Positions 22,126 through 33,625 of a DNA stretch of 64,000 nucleotides are shown here, piece by piece. Position 1 is the first letter of the stretch, and each line of letters starts with the position of its first letter. Source of the DNA: Proteromonas lacertae (Eukaryota; Sar; Bigyra; Opalinata; Proteromonadidae); contig NGBS01000003.1 in the NCBI GenBank assembly GCA_002245135.1, positions 62,001 through 126,000 of the forward strand, given 5' to 3'. The notes below the pieces were generated by a model, which saw only the letters and a program-made list of their open reading frames with translations, was not told where the DNA came from and did not search any database. Made by a program: the position numbers and the translations under genes.

Positions 22126-23050
22126 TCAAATATAAAATGATTTTATTATACTCATCTTTATCATTTCTATTGAACTTCTTTCTATACTCTTCTTTTTCAA
22201 CATCTCATCTATAGCATTCGATATATTTTCACCATATTCACTCACTTTTATATAACTATCATGTAATATTGTTTCACTTATATCTATTCCATATTTTTCT
22301 TTAAATGGTAACTATTCATTATAATTATTATTATTATTTATATTTATAGAATACTTCTAGTTTACATAATTCATATAGTATTATACCTAACGTCCAAACA
22401 TCGGTTGCATTACTATATTCATCATCAGGAGCATCATAATTACTGGTATATAACTGAGACATTATTGATGATTGAAATTTACCTAGATTTGGAAAGCCCA
22501 ATTTTATATCTTTATCTTTATTCAGTAAAAATATATTCTCAGGTAAAATTTCTTGACATATAAATTTATGTTGATGTAAATATTCAACTACATCAAGTAA
22601 TTCATTAAACCATCTCAATATCACTTCTTTTTTGAATTTTATATCTAGTTTTTTAGCTTCATTTATTTTACTATATATTATTAGTAAATGCTGTATTTAT
22701 ATTATACTCTCTTAATGTAGGATAACTACAATAATCATATTCTAAAGTCATGAAATCACCATCTTCTTTTATATTGTGTAAATTTACTAAATTCTTGTGT
22801 CTAACATATATTTACTGTTGTATACTCCTTTTTTTTGAATTCTTTCAGTCTTTTACTTACAATTACCACATTCTTCGAGTTATCAGTGGATGGAACAAAT
22901 ATATTCGATTCCATAAATCCAGCTATCTTGCCTTTATCTGTATCATTAACCTATTATCACATAAATTGTAAATCTTACATATAAAGGTTTACCAAACTGG
23001 CCCATTACTTCTATTTTCGGCTTTGTTCCTGCAGCAGCAAATTTATTCAT
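22126..23050 (-). CDS. small pseudokinase (protein-kinase fold)
   Basis: Five exons (23050-22979, 22950-22826, 22800-22708, 22670-22355, 22311-22126; introns 28, 25, 37, 43 nt) give 263 aa. The order of kinase subdomains is clear: an N-lobe with VVIVSKRLKEF and HKNLVNLHNI, hinge FMTLEYDYC, catalytic-loop position FICQEILPENIFLL, activation-loop position IKLGFPNLGKF, then NYDAPDDEYSNATDVWTLGI where active kinases have the APE and DxWSxG motifs. HRDLK is replaced by CQEIL and DFG by FPN, so phosphotransfer is not expected. A glycine-rich loop is not recognisable and the chain ends shortly after subdomain IX with about 60 helical residues, far shorter than a normal C-lobe. It is unrelated in detail to the pseudokinase-LRR family farther right. 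Confidence 0.75.
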
Positions 23051-23178
23051 CAGTTCCTTGTTTTCTTTTATTCAAATTTTTAAAAATTGAAATTTAAAAT
23101 GAACAAATCATCTCAAACCATGAATTTATTTTTCATCAAAAATAACAATAAATACATAAAAAATAACAATTTTAAGTA

Positions 23179-24392
23179 TTACTTTTTATTTAACACAGCA
23201 TTAATTAATAGTTGAGAATATTTTTCTAGCAATTGATTTGTTTGAGGATTATCTAATTCAATATCTGGTAATATACTTGACATTCCAGTCTTAATATCAG
23301 CCAAATCATTCATTGCACACGACAAACTGTCATTTAATATACTTGATTCATTCAAATCAGTGACAATTCTACTAGCATTTTCAACTTCTTTATACAAATC
23401 CATAGTTTCTTTAAACACCTTTTTCAAATTTTCAATTGAAGATCTAAGAGCATCTACTGGAGCTGGAATTGAAGGATTTGTTGTTGGTATTGGTGGAGGT
23501 GGTTGTTGATTAGCTACAGAAGCAGTAAGAGGTGATGATGATGGAGAATTTGAAGAAGGCTTAGATGGTTTAATAAATGGTGACTTTTGTTGTGTCTTTA
23601 CATCCGATTGTGGCTGTTGGGCTTGTTGTGATTCAATTTTAATCCCAAACTTTCCCAAATTATTTTTGGCATTTGCAATAGCATTTAAACATCCGTGAAT
23701 AGTCAATTTTCTATAGGTAGAAGTAAGGCATTCTCTACCACCATCATAATCATCATTTTCATTTTCATTATCTTCAATATTGTCATTTGATATTAACAGA
23801 TCTTCTTTATGGATAGAATCATTGATATTTATATCGTTATCATTATTGTTTGGGATATTTGGAATAGCAAATGAATCATCCACATCATTTTCAACTGTTG
23901 GAATTTTATTCTCAGAAATAGTAACCTTGTAATCAATAGAGGAATGAGTTTTATTCACTTTAATATTAGTTTGTTGATGACTCACTTCGTCTTTATTATC
24001 ATCTTTATCATCATCATCATTCTATATATATATATATAATAATAATAATATGTATTTATATAATACAATTAACTTCTTGGGTTGTATTGGAACAATTTTA
24101 CTTGGATCAACACTGCTTAATACTGATTTTTGTTCAATTTCACTACTCTTTACATTAACATTAGATCTTGCCCAGAGTGGAGTGGTACTATAAATAATAT
24201 ATAATTATATATATACTCATCTAATATTGGATTAACAATTGGTCTTGATTCTAATATATTTGGTGGTTTATTCGATAATGCATCATTAATTATCTTCTCC
24301 TGTATTGGATCTTTATTATTATTACTATTAATTTTACGATTTGGAGGATCTAATAAATCATTCATTTCACTATTATTCAATAGCAATGTGGA

Positions 24393-24425
<33 letters not shown>

Positions 24426-26917
24426 GATCTTGGAAGCTAATGGTATTGGTTTATTATTCTGCAATGGTAATGGTAATTGTTTTGTATTATTATTATTATT
24501 AATCTTTGCAACAGCTGGTGTATTAGTTGGTTGTGGTAAAGGAGGTGCTACAGCAGCAGCAGCTGATGATGATGATGTTTGTTGTTGTATAAATGGTGAT
24601 GGTGAATTAGATAATATATCCAATCCAGGGGATGTATCACTCAATGATATTGATGGAGGAATAGATATAGGTTTCTGTTGTTGTACCTTATTTTCAGATT
24701 CTATTTCTTTTCTTCTTACTTTAATTGAATGAGTAATATTTGAAGGTAATTTCCATATAAAGATTGTACCATCACCTGCACAAGTGATTAATTTCTTTCC
24801 ATTTTGACTGAATGCTAAGGAAATCGCTTTTTCTCCATGTCCAGAGACTTTTCCAGCTACTTCACCAGTCATTAAATCAAACAATCGAATGGTTTTATCA
24901 TAAGAACATACTGCAATATATAAACCAGATGGATCTACTTTTACTCTATATAATTCTTGTATATCATCAGGACGATAAGTTCTGAATGGTTTACCTCCAT
25001 TTAAGAACCAAATACCAATCGTTTTATCTTGTCCAACTGTTATAAAAAATTTATTCATTGGCTCAACAGCTATATCAAAGATCGAACCTCGAGCTGTATG
25101 TGTAATAGGTTTGACTATTTTCTTCCCAACTACTTCAGATACAATAATATATTTATCACTAGAAGCAGTAATAAAGTGTTTACCATCATTACTAAATCTT
25201 ACACATGTAATTGCACTGGTATGATTATCAATAGTTTGAATATATTTATGATCATCTGCTGAATCAAATATATGAATTAACCTATCTCTACTACACGTTG
25301 CTAATAGACTAGTATTATTATCACTTAATGGTAATATTGGTGAATATTCTATACCCAGTATTTCAGTAGTATGCGCTTGATATTTCTTTATTAATTTAAA
25401 TGTATTCATGGAGTAGATATAGATATTACCTTCACGATCACCAACTGCTAAATACTGATTGGATGGATGAAATGAGATTGATCGAACACCAGTTTTAGAA
25501 GTGGGGATTATTTCTGGGTCAAATGTTTGATTTATTACATTCTATAAATATAATAAAACGAATATAAAATACATTAATTGGTAATTCTTCATTTATTCCT
25601 ATCAACTTCAATAAATCTCTACTATATAATGAAGTCCATCTACTTTGATAAACTACATTCTTCGCTATTGTATTACTATTATCAATACTCCATATTCTAA
25701 TAGTATTGTCACTACTACAGGTCACAATTGTATTAGGTGGTATTACATCTGTATTTACTGTATTATTATTATTGTGGGGAATTTTCATATCCCATATTGC
25801 ATCATTATGACTAAATAATGTACAATGCAAGCCAGGCTCGTTCAAATTAGTGATATTCCATACATATATACTGTGATCACTATATAACACATAAGCACTT
25901 GATGAATCATTCGATAACCATACACTCAATACAGCTGGATATGTATAATCATTATTTTTTTCTCCAATAATATTACAATTCATATCATTCATTTGTTGAA
26001 TAGATAGTGGAAATGGTAAATCACTTATACACTCTAACGTATTTTGATTAATTAATAAAATATATCCGTTAATATGTCCAATAATAATATAATCGTTATT
26101 AATATCAATTGATAGAATATCTCCTTTCATTGTATCTACCCATTTCTCCATTATTAATGAGGATGTAAATAGACATAATTTCCCTTCATTAGAACATACA
26201 TATAATATATTTTTATTATTTCCACTACCATAACTTAACGATGTGAAAATACCATCTCCAAATCTGTCCATTTTTCCATTTTTACACTCTATTAACGGTA
26301 TTCCATCCATTGTTTTACTAGAATCTTTACCTACAGTGGAGAGAAAGTAAAATTTCACGAATTGTTCACCACATATTGCAAATGATTGGTTATCGCTGTT
26401 CCATGTCACATCATACATTTTGTATGACTTATTACTTAAATAAGCATAGGCATATTTAGACTGCTTCTCGATATTCCAAACATAAATGAAATGATCGTTT
26501 CTATAACCACAGCTGACCAAGTATTTACTATCTTTAGAAAATGACATACATGATATGCCATGACTATGACCAGTTAAACTGAATAATAGAGTTTTTTCGA
26601 TTGTATCCCAGATATAAATCATTGGACAATTACCACGCTCTCCTATAGCTAAATATTTACCATCTTCTGAATAGCATATTGATGACACAGGCTTTGAAGC
26701 AACATAATGAGCGACCTATAGGTTATATCATTAATATAAATATACCTGTTTGTTCTTTAAGGGACTATAAACAACTACCACACATCCACTACAGTATGCT
26801 ATCTCATTTGTGACTTTATTCACACAGAAAGAGGCTTTACTAAACGATGTGTTGCCAAACACTTTTTCGAGATGAATCTATACATTATCAAAAATAGTTT
26901 CATACATCTTCATTCAT
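23179..26917 (-). CDS. WDR62/MAPKBP1-like WD40 scaffold
   Basis: Six exons (26917-26906, 26877-26746, 26715-25573, 25541-24217, 24187-24067, 24021-23179) give 1,191 aa. The N-terminus (HLEKVFGNT...VNKVTNEIAYCSGCVVVVY), the first propeller (FSLTGHSHGISCMSFSKDSK, then YVWNIEKQ) and the linker (KTGVRSISFHPSNQYLAVGD) follow WDR62/MAPKBP1 through both WD40 propellers (residues about 30-760). Family members scaffold JNK signalling and centrosome or spindle-pole function. The C-terminal 430 residues are disordered (poly-Asn, poly-Ser, poly-Ala-Pro) but end in a coiled coil (SSIENLKKVFKETMDLYKEV...TNQLLEKYSQLLINAV), comparable to the dimerisation helix of WDR62. The start at 26917 rests on a 12-nt first exon joined by a 28-nt intron. 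It is divergent from the BAR-SH3 gene, with only 70 bp between the two ATGs. Confidence 0.88.
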
Positions 26918-26944
26918 TCTATTTCAAATTAAAATCAAAGAAGA

Positions 26945-26966
26945 ATCAAGCTTTTTTATCAAACTT
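26945..26966 (+). promoter_or_regulatory. paired ATCAAGCTT/ATCAAACTT element
   Basis: ATCAAGCTTTTTTATCAAAC followed by TT, in the 70-bp gap between the divergent WDR62-like and BAR-SH3 genes. The same pair (ATCAAGCTTTTATCAAACTT) occurs at 37050-37069 before the NUDT14-like gene, and ATCAAGCTT is paired again at 33225-33248. A shared promoter element is inferred. Confidence 0.4.
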
Positions 26967-26987
26967 TTCTTGTTTTCTCTTGATACA

Positions 26988-28178
26988 ATGGATTTTATAT
27001 CCAAATTTATCGAAGAACAGGCTAATTTAAGTAAACAATTTGATGTAGCATCTGCAAAATCTGTAAGTGAGTTTGATATTCTTCACAACACATTTTCATC
27101 TTTTGAAAAAGATATAAATGATTTTAATGAGATAAGTATGTACTATGTATAACATTAGAATAGACACAGAAGTTGTTAGTTCAATTGATGAGTTTTCTCA
27201 TGCCTTATACAATGTTTTTAAAAACATCAAACATCTACTATCCTTCTCAAAAGTTCAACCACCAAGAATCACACCTAAACTAGAATTTGAAGATTCTGAT
27301 GATACTGTATATACAGCTGATGATTTGTGCAATTGTATGACATGTGTATAATCGACATATGAATAATTAAATATGAATAGATAGAAAGTGAAATGAATTT
27401 AATAGAATCATTTGTCAAGAAATACATACTCTGTTCTATAAACAAAAGAATTACAGAATTCATCAATCCCTTCATAAAAAACGACTTTCCTTACATTCAC
27501 AAAACACTAATAGAAAGAGAAAATAAACAAAAACTATTCCAATTTCATCGAAGTGAATTTGCAGCTGAACAGAGGAGAGAAGATGTAAGAGACAATGAAA
27601 GAAAAGAATTAGAAATGACCTTAAATAATGATGCTAAGAATCTAGGGGAATTGAGTAATTTATTAATTCAAAAATTCAAAGAAATGAGAAGATATAGTAA
27701 TACATATTGGAAGATAGAAATTCCATTATTAATTTTATATTTATATCGATTTATATGGAGTTATAGAATACATACTGAAAAAACAATAGATAATTTTGAT
27801 ATAAACTTAGATAAAATTGAAAAAATAGTTGAAAGTAATATGCTACAAAGGAAATTTGTTGATTCAAAATTACCCCTTTATTCTGATCGATTTAAGATGT
27901 ATTATTCTAGTTTATTATTTCATGAATATAACCCACCAATTTATGAAATTGATTTATTAGATAAACCATTAGAAAGGCCTTTATTTCCACTTCAATATAA
28001 CCCTGTCGTTCAAAAAGCAATCGCATTATTTGATTGTGAAAGTGATGGTGAAAATGAGTTGAGTTTTAAGAAAGGTGATGTGATGGTAATTCATGAAGAA
28101 ATAGAAGAAGGATGGGTTGTTGGTGATTTAAGAGGACTGATTGGTAAAATTCCTAAGAATTATATTGAGTTTTTATAA
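26988..28178 (+). CDS. BAR-like coiled-coil protein with C-terminal SH3 domain
   Basis: Exons 26988-27135, 27164-27345 and 27381-28178 (introns 28 and 35 nt) give 375 aa. The N-terminal ~250 residues are helical, with the length and heptad character of a BAR domain (FISKFIEEQANLSKQFDVAS..., then FIKNDFPYIHKTLIEREN and FAAEQRREDVRDNERKELEM). The last 55 residues are a clear SH3 domain: the ALFDCESDGENELSFKKGD start (ALYDY position FDC), the EEGWVVGDLRGLIGKIPKNY core with the key Trp, and a Pro-Asn-Tyr end. BAR-SH3 proteins (endophilin/amphiphysin-like) bend membranes and recruit proline-rich partners in endocytosis. A transmembrane-like patch (IPLLILYLYRFIWSY) lies inside the helical part and could instead be a buried helix. 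The SH3 call is firm; the BAR call is inferred from length and helicity. Confidence 0.75.
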
Positions 28179-28223
28179 ATTATTTGATTTAAAAAAAACA
28201 ATATATAATTGTAATTATTCTAA

Positions 28224-29142
28224 CTAATAACTACACTTTGGACATAATCTATTCATTATATTTCTTTCAAATTCTAAACCTCTTCTTATAGCTATAAAAT
28301 TATTACAAAATTCTTTAGTAACATTAATAATATCCAATAAATCAATAATAACATCACTCAAATATATTATATTTCCTGTTTCAATATATACATTATATCC
28401 ATAATTTGTAATTTCTTTTACTATATCTCTCCAAGTCACATTTGGATCTACTGTTTTCCAATCATTATTAAATTCAAAGTACAAATACTTCACTTTTTGT
28501 TCTTTGAATAAATTCATTGAATTTTTTAGAATTATTCCATCATAACCTTCAGTGTCAATTTTTATAAAGAATATTTCTTTTTCACCATTTTCAATATAAA
28601 AATCATTTAATGTTGTAGTGTTAATATATCCATATATGAAATAATCATCATAAATCTTATCAAGAGATGATCTTTGAAATACATTATCATTTTCTTTCCC
28701 TATCTGAGTATAAAATGGTTTGTTTATTTCACTTGCATTTGATACTGCGACATTATATAACTATTACATATCATATTATATACAATTATAAACATACCTT
28801 CACATTAGCAAGATCTTTCAATGTGTTTTTTAATGATTTAAAAACAGGTTCAAATGGTTCAAAAGAGTGTATTTTGGCGTTTGGTATAGCATAAGAAACA
28901 TGCTGTGTGAATTTACCTTGATTTGCTCCTATATCTAACCATGCTCGTTCATAGCGAGATTCCATATCATATTCATAAACTAGAGATGCAAATTCAAACA
29001 ATTTATCATTTAGAGATAAGTCACAACCTTGATATTGGTCTTTCAACAATTCTTGCATAGTGTCAATACTCAAATTAGGCTTCCATTCACTTGAAACATT
29101 GGATATAATTATAAACAATATATAAAATGTAGTATAACACAT
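28224..29142 (-). CDS. secreted FkbM-family methyltransferase
   Basis: Two exons (29142-28798, 28760-28224; intron 37 nt) give 293 aa. A hydrophobic signal peptide (CYTTFYILFIIISNVSS) is followed by the FkbM fold: SAM-binding AWLDIGANQGKFTQ (motif I, xDxGxxxG), IHSFEPFEPVFKSLK, a central LYNVAVSNASEINK strand, and the family signature FFIKIDTEGYDGIILKNS, where active members have IDVEGxExxVLxG. FkbM enzymes methylate small molecules and glycans; a lumenal location here suggests an O-methyltransferase acting on secreted glycans or glycolipids, which is inference. The substrate cannot be read from the sequence. The tail ends with two cysteines (CPKCSY). It shares only a 45-bp gap with the convergent BAR-SH3 gene. 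Confidence 0.85.
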
Positions 29143-29286
29143 AAACTGTGTCTCAATTATTAAAACAATATATCCGTTTTTATTAGTATTTTTAAATTTC
29201 TTTTAATGATATTAATTATCATCCTTAAATACATAAAAATATTAAAAACATAACATTAATGATATGTTTTATAATGAATTTTATAC

Positions 29287-31557
29287 TTAATAATTATGAT
29301 TATAAAGATCACAATATCCCATATCCACATTAGCAGCTATGAAATCTGTAGGACAGAATTGAACATCATTTCCATAAAAAAAAGAGCCACGAAATTCTTG
29401 TTGAAACGGTGGAGAAAGTTCAGATAATTCATTTCTACTAACGATGAAAGTAGGTGAATTATAACCTGGATAATTCAAACTATCACTATCAATTGCAGTA
29501 GTTCCATAGGTAATTCCATCCAATTTATCATCATCCATAAACTCATTAGTGTTCATAATTGGAGATGTAGTTATTAATTCATTATTTTCAAAAGAATACT
29601 TTCCATGTTTTATTGGTAGATCAGATACATTATCATCATCATCTAATTTACGTTTTATACCAATGTCACTATCATCCTGTTGTTGATATTGCTGTTGATT
29701 TTGCAGTTGTTTAACATATACATCATCAACTTCATTTTCTTCATCATCATCATCATCATCATCATTTTCTTCGTCAATATCAGCATCCTTCTCAACAAGT
29801 TGATCAGATTCAACTAATTTTTCTTTTTCTTTTTCTTTTTTATCAATTTCAACTACTTTTAGAGCTTCTGTAACATCACGATATTCTTCTTCTTCTTCTT
29901 CAGATACTTTTTTTTTTGATATTTTTTGAATAGGTATTGTTATATTGATATTTTCTTGTGATTTAATTCCGTTTCGATTTCTAGCTGGGAGATACTTGAG
30001 CATATCATCATTAATCATTTCTAATAATTCTCTATCACTCTTAATCTTAAATATTTCGTCTTTTATTGAATTGAATTTTTTATAATTACTAACAACGCTC
30101 TTATTGAATTCTTTATAAATTATTTCGCCAAGTTCATCAATTGTTTTACCAGCATATTTTTTACTATTATTTAACTCTTTCATTCTATTATGATAATATC
30201 TTACATAAACTCTATCTAAACTATTGTCATTCTGTTTCTGATGTTCTTTAAATATTTGTTTCACATGACACAGCTTATCTATCAGTTCTTCTTGTTTAAA
30301 TGGATCATTCTCTTCACTCACTATCTTTTGACTTTCTTCAAGTTTTTTGTTTTTTGATTTAAAATATTTCATTCTATCAATAAATCCCAACATTTCATAT
30401 CTATGTCTATAATCATAACTCATTTCTTTCCATCTTCCTCCCACTAATCTATTTAACTCATCTTTACTTGGAATTTTGTCATAAGCACTTTTATATTCAT
30501 CTTCAACTTCTTCTCTTACATCTTTTGAATAAAATGTAAATGCAGAATATGCCTTTCGTGTTTCTTCTCGCTTTTCTAATTTTCCTCTTGTCTATATAAT
30601 AAAAATAATAAAAATAATTTATACTTTCATTGAAGTTGGGTTTGGTAAAAAAGTAAATCGTATATGATATTCTTTTAAAACATCACCATAGTAATTTAAA
30701 TTGTCCTACACACAATAAAAATGATAAAAATACTAATATAGAAGGATTTTTCTCATATACTTCAGTTATAGGATTTTGTAACATCAATTCATTATCACGA
30801 ATAAAATAATTTAATGCTTTATTCGTGGTTAATTGCATTTCTGTGATAGAATGTATTTTATCTCTTAAAAATATAAGCATAATTGTTGAAGAGTCTTTGA
30901 ATTGTACTTCATTATTGAACTGTTGACAATAACCCACTCTTAGCAGTATTTGCCTAATATTATCATCGTATTTGGTATTGAGACTTAACAATTTTTCTAA
31001 CCAATCACCGAAGTAATACTTAATTTGCTTATCCTATATATTATAATAGTCAATAAACGTAGTTATACTTCAGATGTATCGTAATTGAATAAATGCACAC
31101 CATTTTGAAGTTCCTCTTCCTTGTCAGAGTGAAGATGAAATACTTTTTGACTGTCAGACACAATTACTTCGTATTTCTTTCTTATTTCTGACTCTTTGAC
31201 TATACGAAATAGAATAACGAGGTATACATCCTTCTTTATATTCAGGCATTGATATTTCCTCTGAAAGAAATTTGAAGTGGATTGATTCTGAGTCAATATC
31301 TGTTTGCCACTTTTCTCGCATGCTTATTGTTATGTTCTGGTGATTTATGATGATGATTATTCTGCCGTTGCTGGTAAAGCCTATCTTTTTGCTTGGATCA
31401 ATGTAAATCTAAGATATTTTGTTACAAGAAACAAATATACTTCACATTTAGAGCACATGTGAGTGGTCCATTTTTTACCTTTAGCTTTGAAGAAGTGAGA
31501 TAATATATCAAGATGAATGTTCTTTTTTTTGATAATATTAATAAGAAGGTGTTTCAT
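29287..31557 (-). CDS. HMG-box-like nuclear protein with long acidic tail
   Basis: Six exons (31557-31441, 31408-31168, 31142-31069, 31033-30761, 30705-30625, 30591-29287; introns 32, 25, 35, 55, 33 nt) give 696 aa. The first 310 residues are globular with no family I recognise (a CSKC pair near residue 37; IFHLHSDKEEELQNGVHLF). Residues about 320-390 resemble an HMG box: RKAYSAFTFYSKDVREEVED, then LNRLVGGRWKEMSYDYRHRY, with the Trp and aromatic positions of the HMG fold. The C-terminal half is rich in Lys/Glu, then runs of Asp/Glu, an IGIKRKLDDDD nuclear-signal-like patch and Gln repeats. The HMG box and acidic tail suggest a chromatin or DNA-bending protein, but the match is moderate. The N-terminal two exons depend on the splice model. 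Confidence 0.55.
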
Positions 31558-32314
31558 TTTTAATCTAGTTACAGAATATCTAATAATAATCAATCAAAAC
31601 TAGCTTTATGTAAAGAAGAAAAGAGAATGGATTTTACCTCTTAATGAAAATTCTTTTACTATTAAATTAAAATTCTAAATGAATACTTAATCCATTTAAA
31701 GTGTTTAGACCATTTTTGTGCATGATATTGTGTGTATAAATGGTTAAGAGAAGAATTATTGGTGGTATAGTTTCAGCAATCAACATGAATTTCTGACTTT
31801 ATATCATTATTTACGGTAAATATGTTAATTGGCCCGTATAATATACGTTTATGGAATATTCTAAGTATATATATCCGTATAGAATATATATTTCATTTTC
31901 TACTTAATGAGTATACAATCATTAATTTATTACAATAATTGAAAGTTACAACTATATGTAATTATTAAAATTAATCATGCAATGATTTTAACTTATTTAT
32001 GAAAAAGATAAATGATAAAGGTTTAAATATAAAGCGAATAAAATATGTAATTGAAAGATTGATACATTATAGAAGTTTTGAAAATACTTATATGTCATAT
32101 GATATTTAACTTTCAAGAGTATTTTTGATAATTAAAACACTTTTCTGTTATATCTTAGATAAGAGTTGATATAATTGTTGTATTTGAATGGTTAAATGAT
32201 TTCATAAATTAATTTTTATGAATTTACTTCTTCATTTCATCGTAAATTCAACTTAAACATTCAAGCCAAATATTACTATATACCATTTTTGTGTAAATTA
32301 CCAAATTTTTAGTA
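31558..32314. other. intergenic 757 bp, no gene seen
   Basis: The longest gap in the window, between two divergent genes. Very AT-rich, with (TA)n stretches around 31868-31890 and a small palindrome CGTATAATATACG near 31838. No frame above 20 codons starts with ATG in a convincing context and no tRNA-like structure was found by eye. Confidence 0.6.
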
Positions 32315-33111
32315 ATGTCTTCAGATAGTGATGATTATGATGTTACTAGTGTACATAGTTCAACAGAAAAACGAAAGGCAAAGAAAAGAAAGCGTACAAG
32401 CACAAACGAAGATGTAAGAAGCTCATCTCTATTTGAAACCAGTGATTTACATGGAGTATAAACAGCATTTGATATTTCTAGTCCGGTCATCAAGTATTAT
32501 TATCACTATATAATTACAATGGTAAATTTCAAACAACTTTACATCAAAACGAATTGAGAGAAGCTTTTCAAAAAATAAACGAGATCTTTGGTTTTGAATT
32601 AACTCTAACCGATAATTCTAAAAAGTCGAAGAGTTTTTTCATCAGAAACAGTTTAAGCGATCCAACTTGGAGTCATGAAGAAGTAATTCATTTAATGAGA
32701 AACAGTGATAAAAATAAATACCCAGTGACAATAATTGATGTATATATAGATATGTGTGATTATAAACATGAATAGGAAAAAGAATTAAGTCAAATAGGTA
32801 AGTTTAGTTTGATAATAATGATGTTATATCGTGAAGGTGTTGATACAAATTATTCGATGGATAAAAAAGATTTAAAAAACTATGTAAAAAATGTATTAAA
32901 AGATAAAGAGTTTAGTGAAGTAATAAAAGAGATGATAAGATTAGAATATATAAATGCAAGTGAAGATAAGTACAGTTTGGGAGGGAAATGTAAAGAAAAT
33001 AGACCATTGGAAGATGAAGAGAAAAAGGATGAAAAAGAAACGAGATTTAGTAAAGAAATATGTTTAGATTCTTTAGTATTAAAATGTAATGAAATAGATG
33101 CATCTGAATAG
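32315..33111 (+). CDS. MAGE-homology / NSE3-like Smc5/6 complex subunit
   Basis: Exons 32315-32455, 32482-32739 and 32776-33111 (introns 26 and 36 nt) give 244 aa. A short acidic and Lys/Arg-rich N-tail (EKRKAKKRKRTSTNED) precedes a fold that matches the MAGE homology domain: VLLSLYNYNGKFQTTLHQ then the WHA helix-strand unit LREAFQKINEIFGFELTLTD, a loop, GKFSLIIMMLYREGVDTNYSM as the start of WHB, and IKEMIRLEYINASEDKYSLG. In most eukaryotes the single MAGE gene is NSE3, which with NSE1 and NSE4 forms the DNA-binding head module of the Smc5/6 DNA-repair complex. The match is by pattern, not by long identity, so confidence is moderate. It lies 514 bp before the pseudokinase-LRR gene on the same strand. 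Confidence 0.6.
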
Positions 33112-33224
33112 TTTTATCGATTTTGTTTTTGTGATACTATGTATAAATGTACTTCATTGATTAATATTACATAGTTATAATCAAATAATACTTTCTGTTT
33201 CGTGTGATATTCTATTTTGAATTT

Positions 33225-33250
33225 ATCAAGCTTGTTTTTATCAAGCTTTT
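33225..33250 (+). promoter_or_regulatory. paired ATCAAGCTT element
   Basis: Two ATCAAGCTT cores 15-16 bases apart. Related pairs stand before the BAR-SH3 and NUDT14-like genes. Here it is about 380 bp before the next ATG and about 115 bp after the previous stop, so it may belong to either. Confidence 0.3.
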
Positions 33251-33581
33251 CAATTTGAATTTGAAAAATCAAAAATCAAGTGAATATATCGATTATTTCA
33301 TGATTAAATACCTCCTGTAATATAAAATAAGTAATAGATAAGAATATATAGTATGTGTAGTTAGAAAAATGAAGATTTCTTAGTCGGAGTGTGAGTTACT
33401 ATAACATAACACAATATCAAGATTTATTTGTTGTAGGAATATATTTCAATATCAATATATTCTTTTTTTGTTTTATTCTTACATTAAGTCATTTATTTCT
33501 GCAATGAAATAGAATTATATTAATGACATACAGTTACACCAAAAAACTTAGATAAACTAGGTAATTTGTCACAAAAATGCA

Positions 33582-33618
33582 AATACAATTTAATACAACT
33601 TAATACAACTTAATACAG
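33582..33618 (+). repeat. 10-bp tandem repeat AATACAACTT x3.7
   Basis: Unit AATACAACTT at 33582, 33592, 33602 and partly 33612; the first copy differs by one base. It ends 7 bases before the ATG of the pseudokinase-LRR gene, so it would lie in the 5' leader or core promoter. Confidence 0.8.
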
Positions 33619-33625
33619 CACAAAA

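Larger units (their letters stand above)
33112..33625. other. intergenic with tandem repeats
   Basis: Between NSE3-like and pseudokinase-LRR genes on the same strand. Holds a paired ATCAAGCTT element (33225-33250) and a 10-bp tandem repeat (33582-33618) just before the next ATG. Nothing coding is visible. Confidence 0.6.

Noticed and set aside
24388-24732. 114-codon plus-strand frame rich in Leu and Ala
   Set aside because: Shadow of the Asn/Pro/Ala-rich linker of the WDR62-like gene.
31558-32314. tRNA, snoRNA or other RNA gene in the longest gap
   Set aside because: No cloverleaf, box motif or GC-rich stem was seen by eye; a covariance search would be needed.
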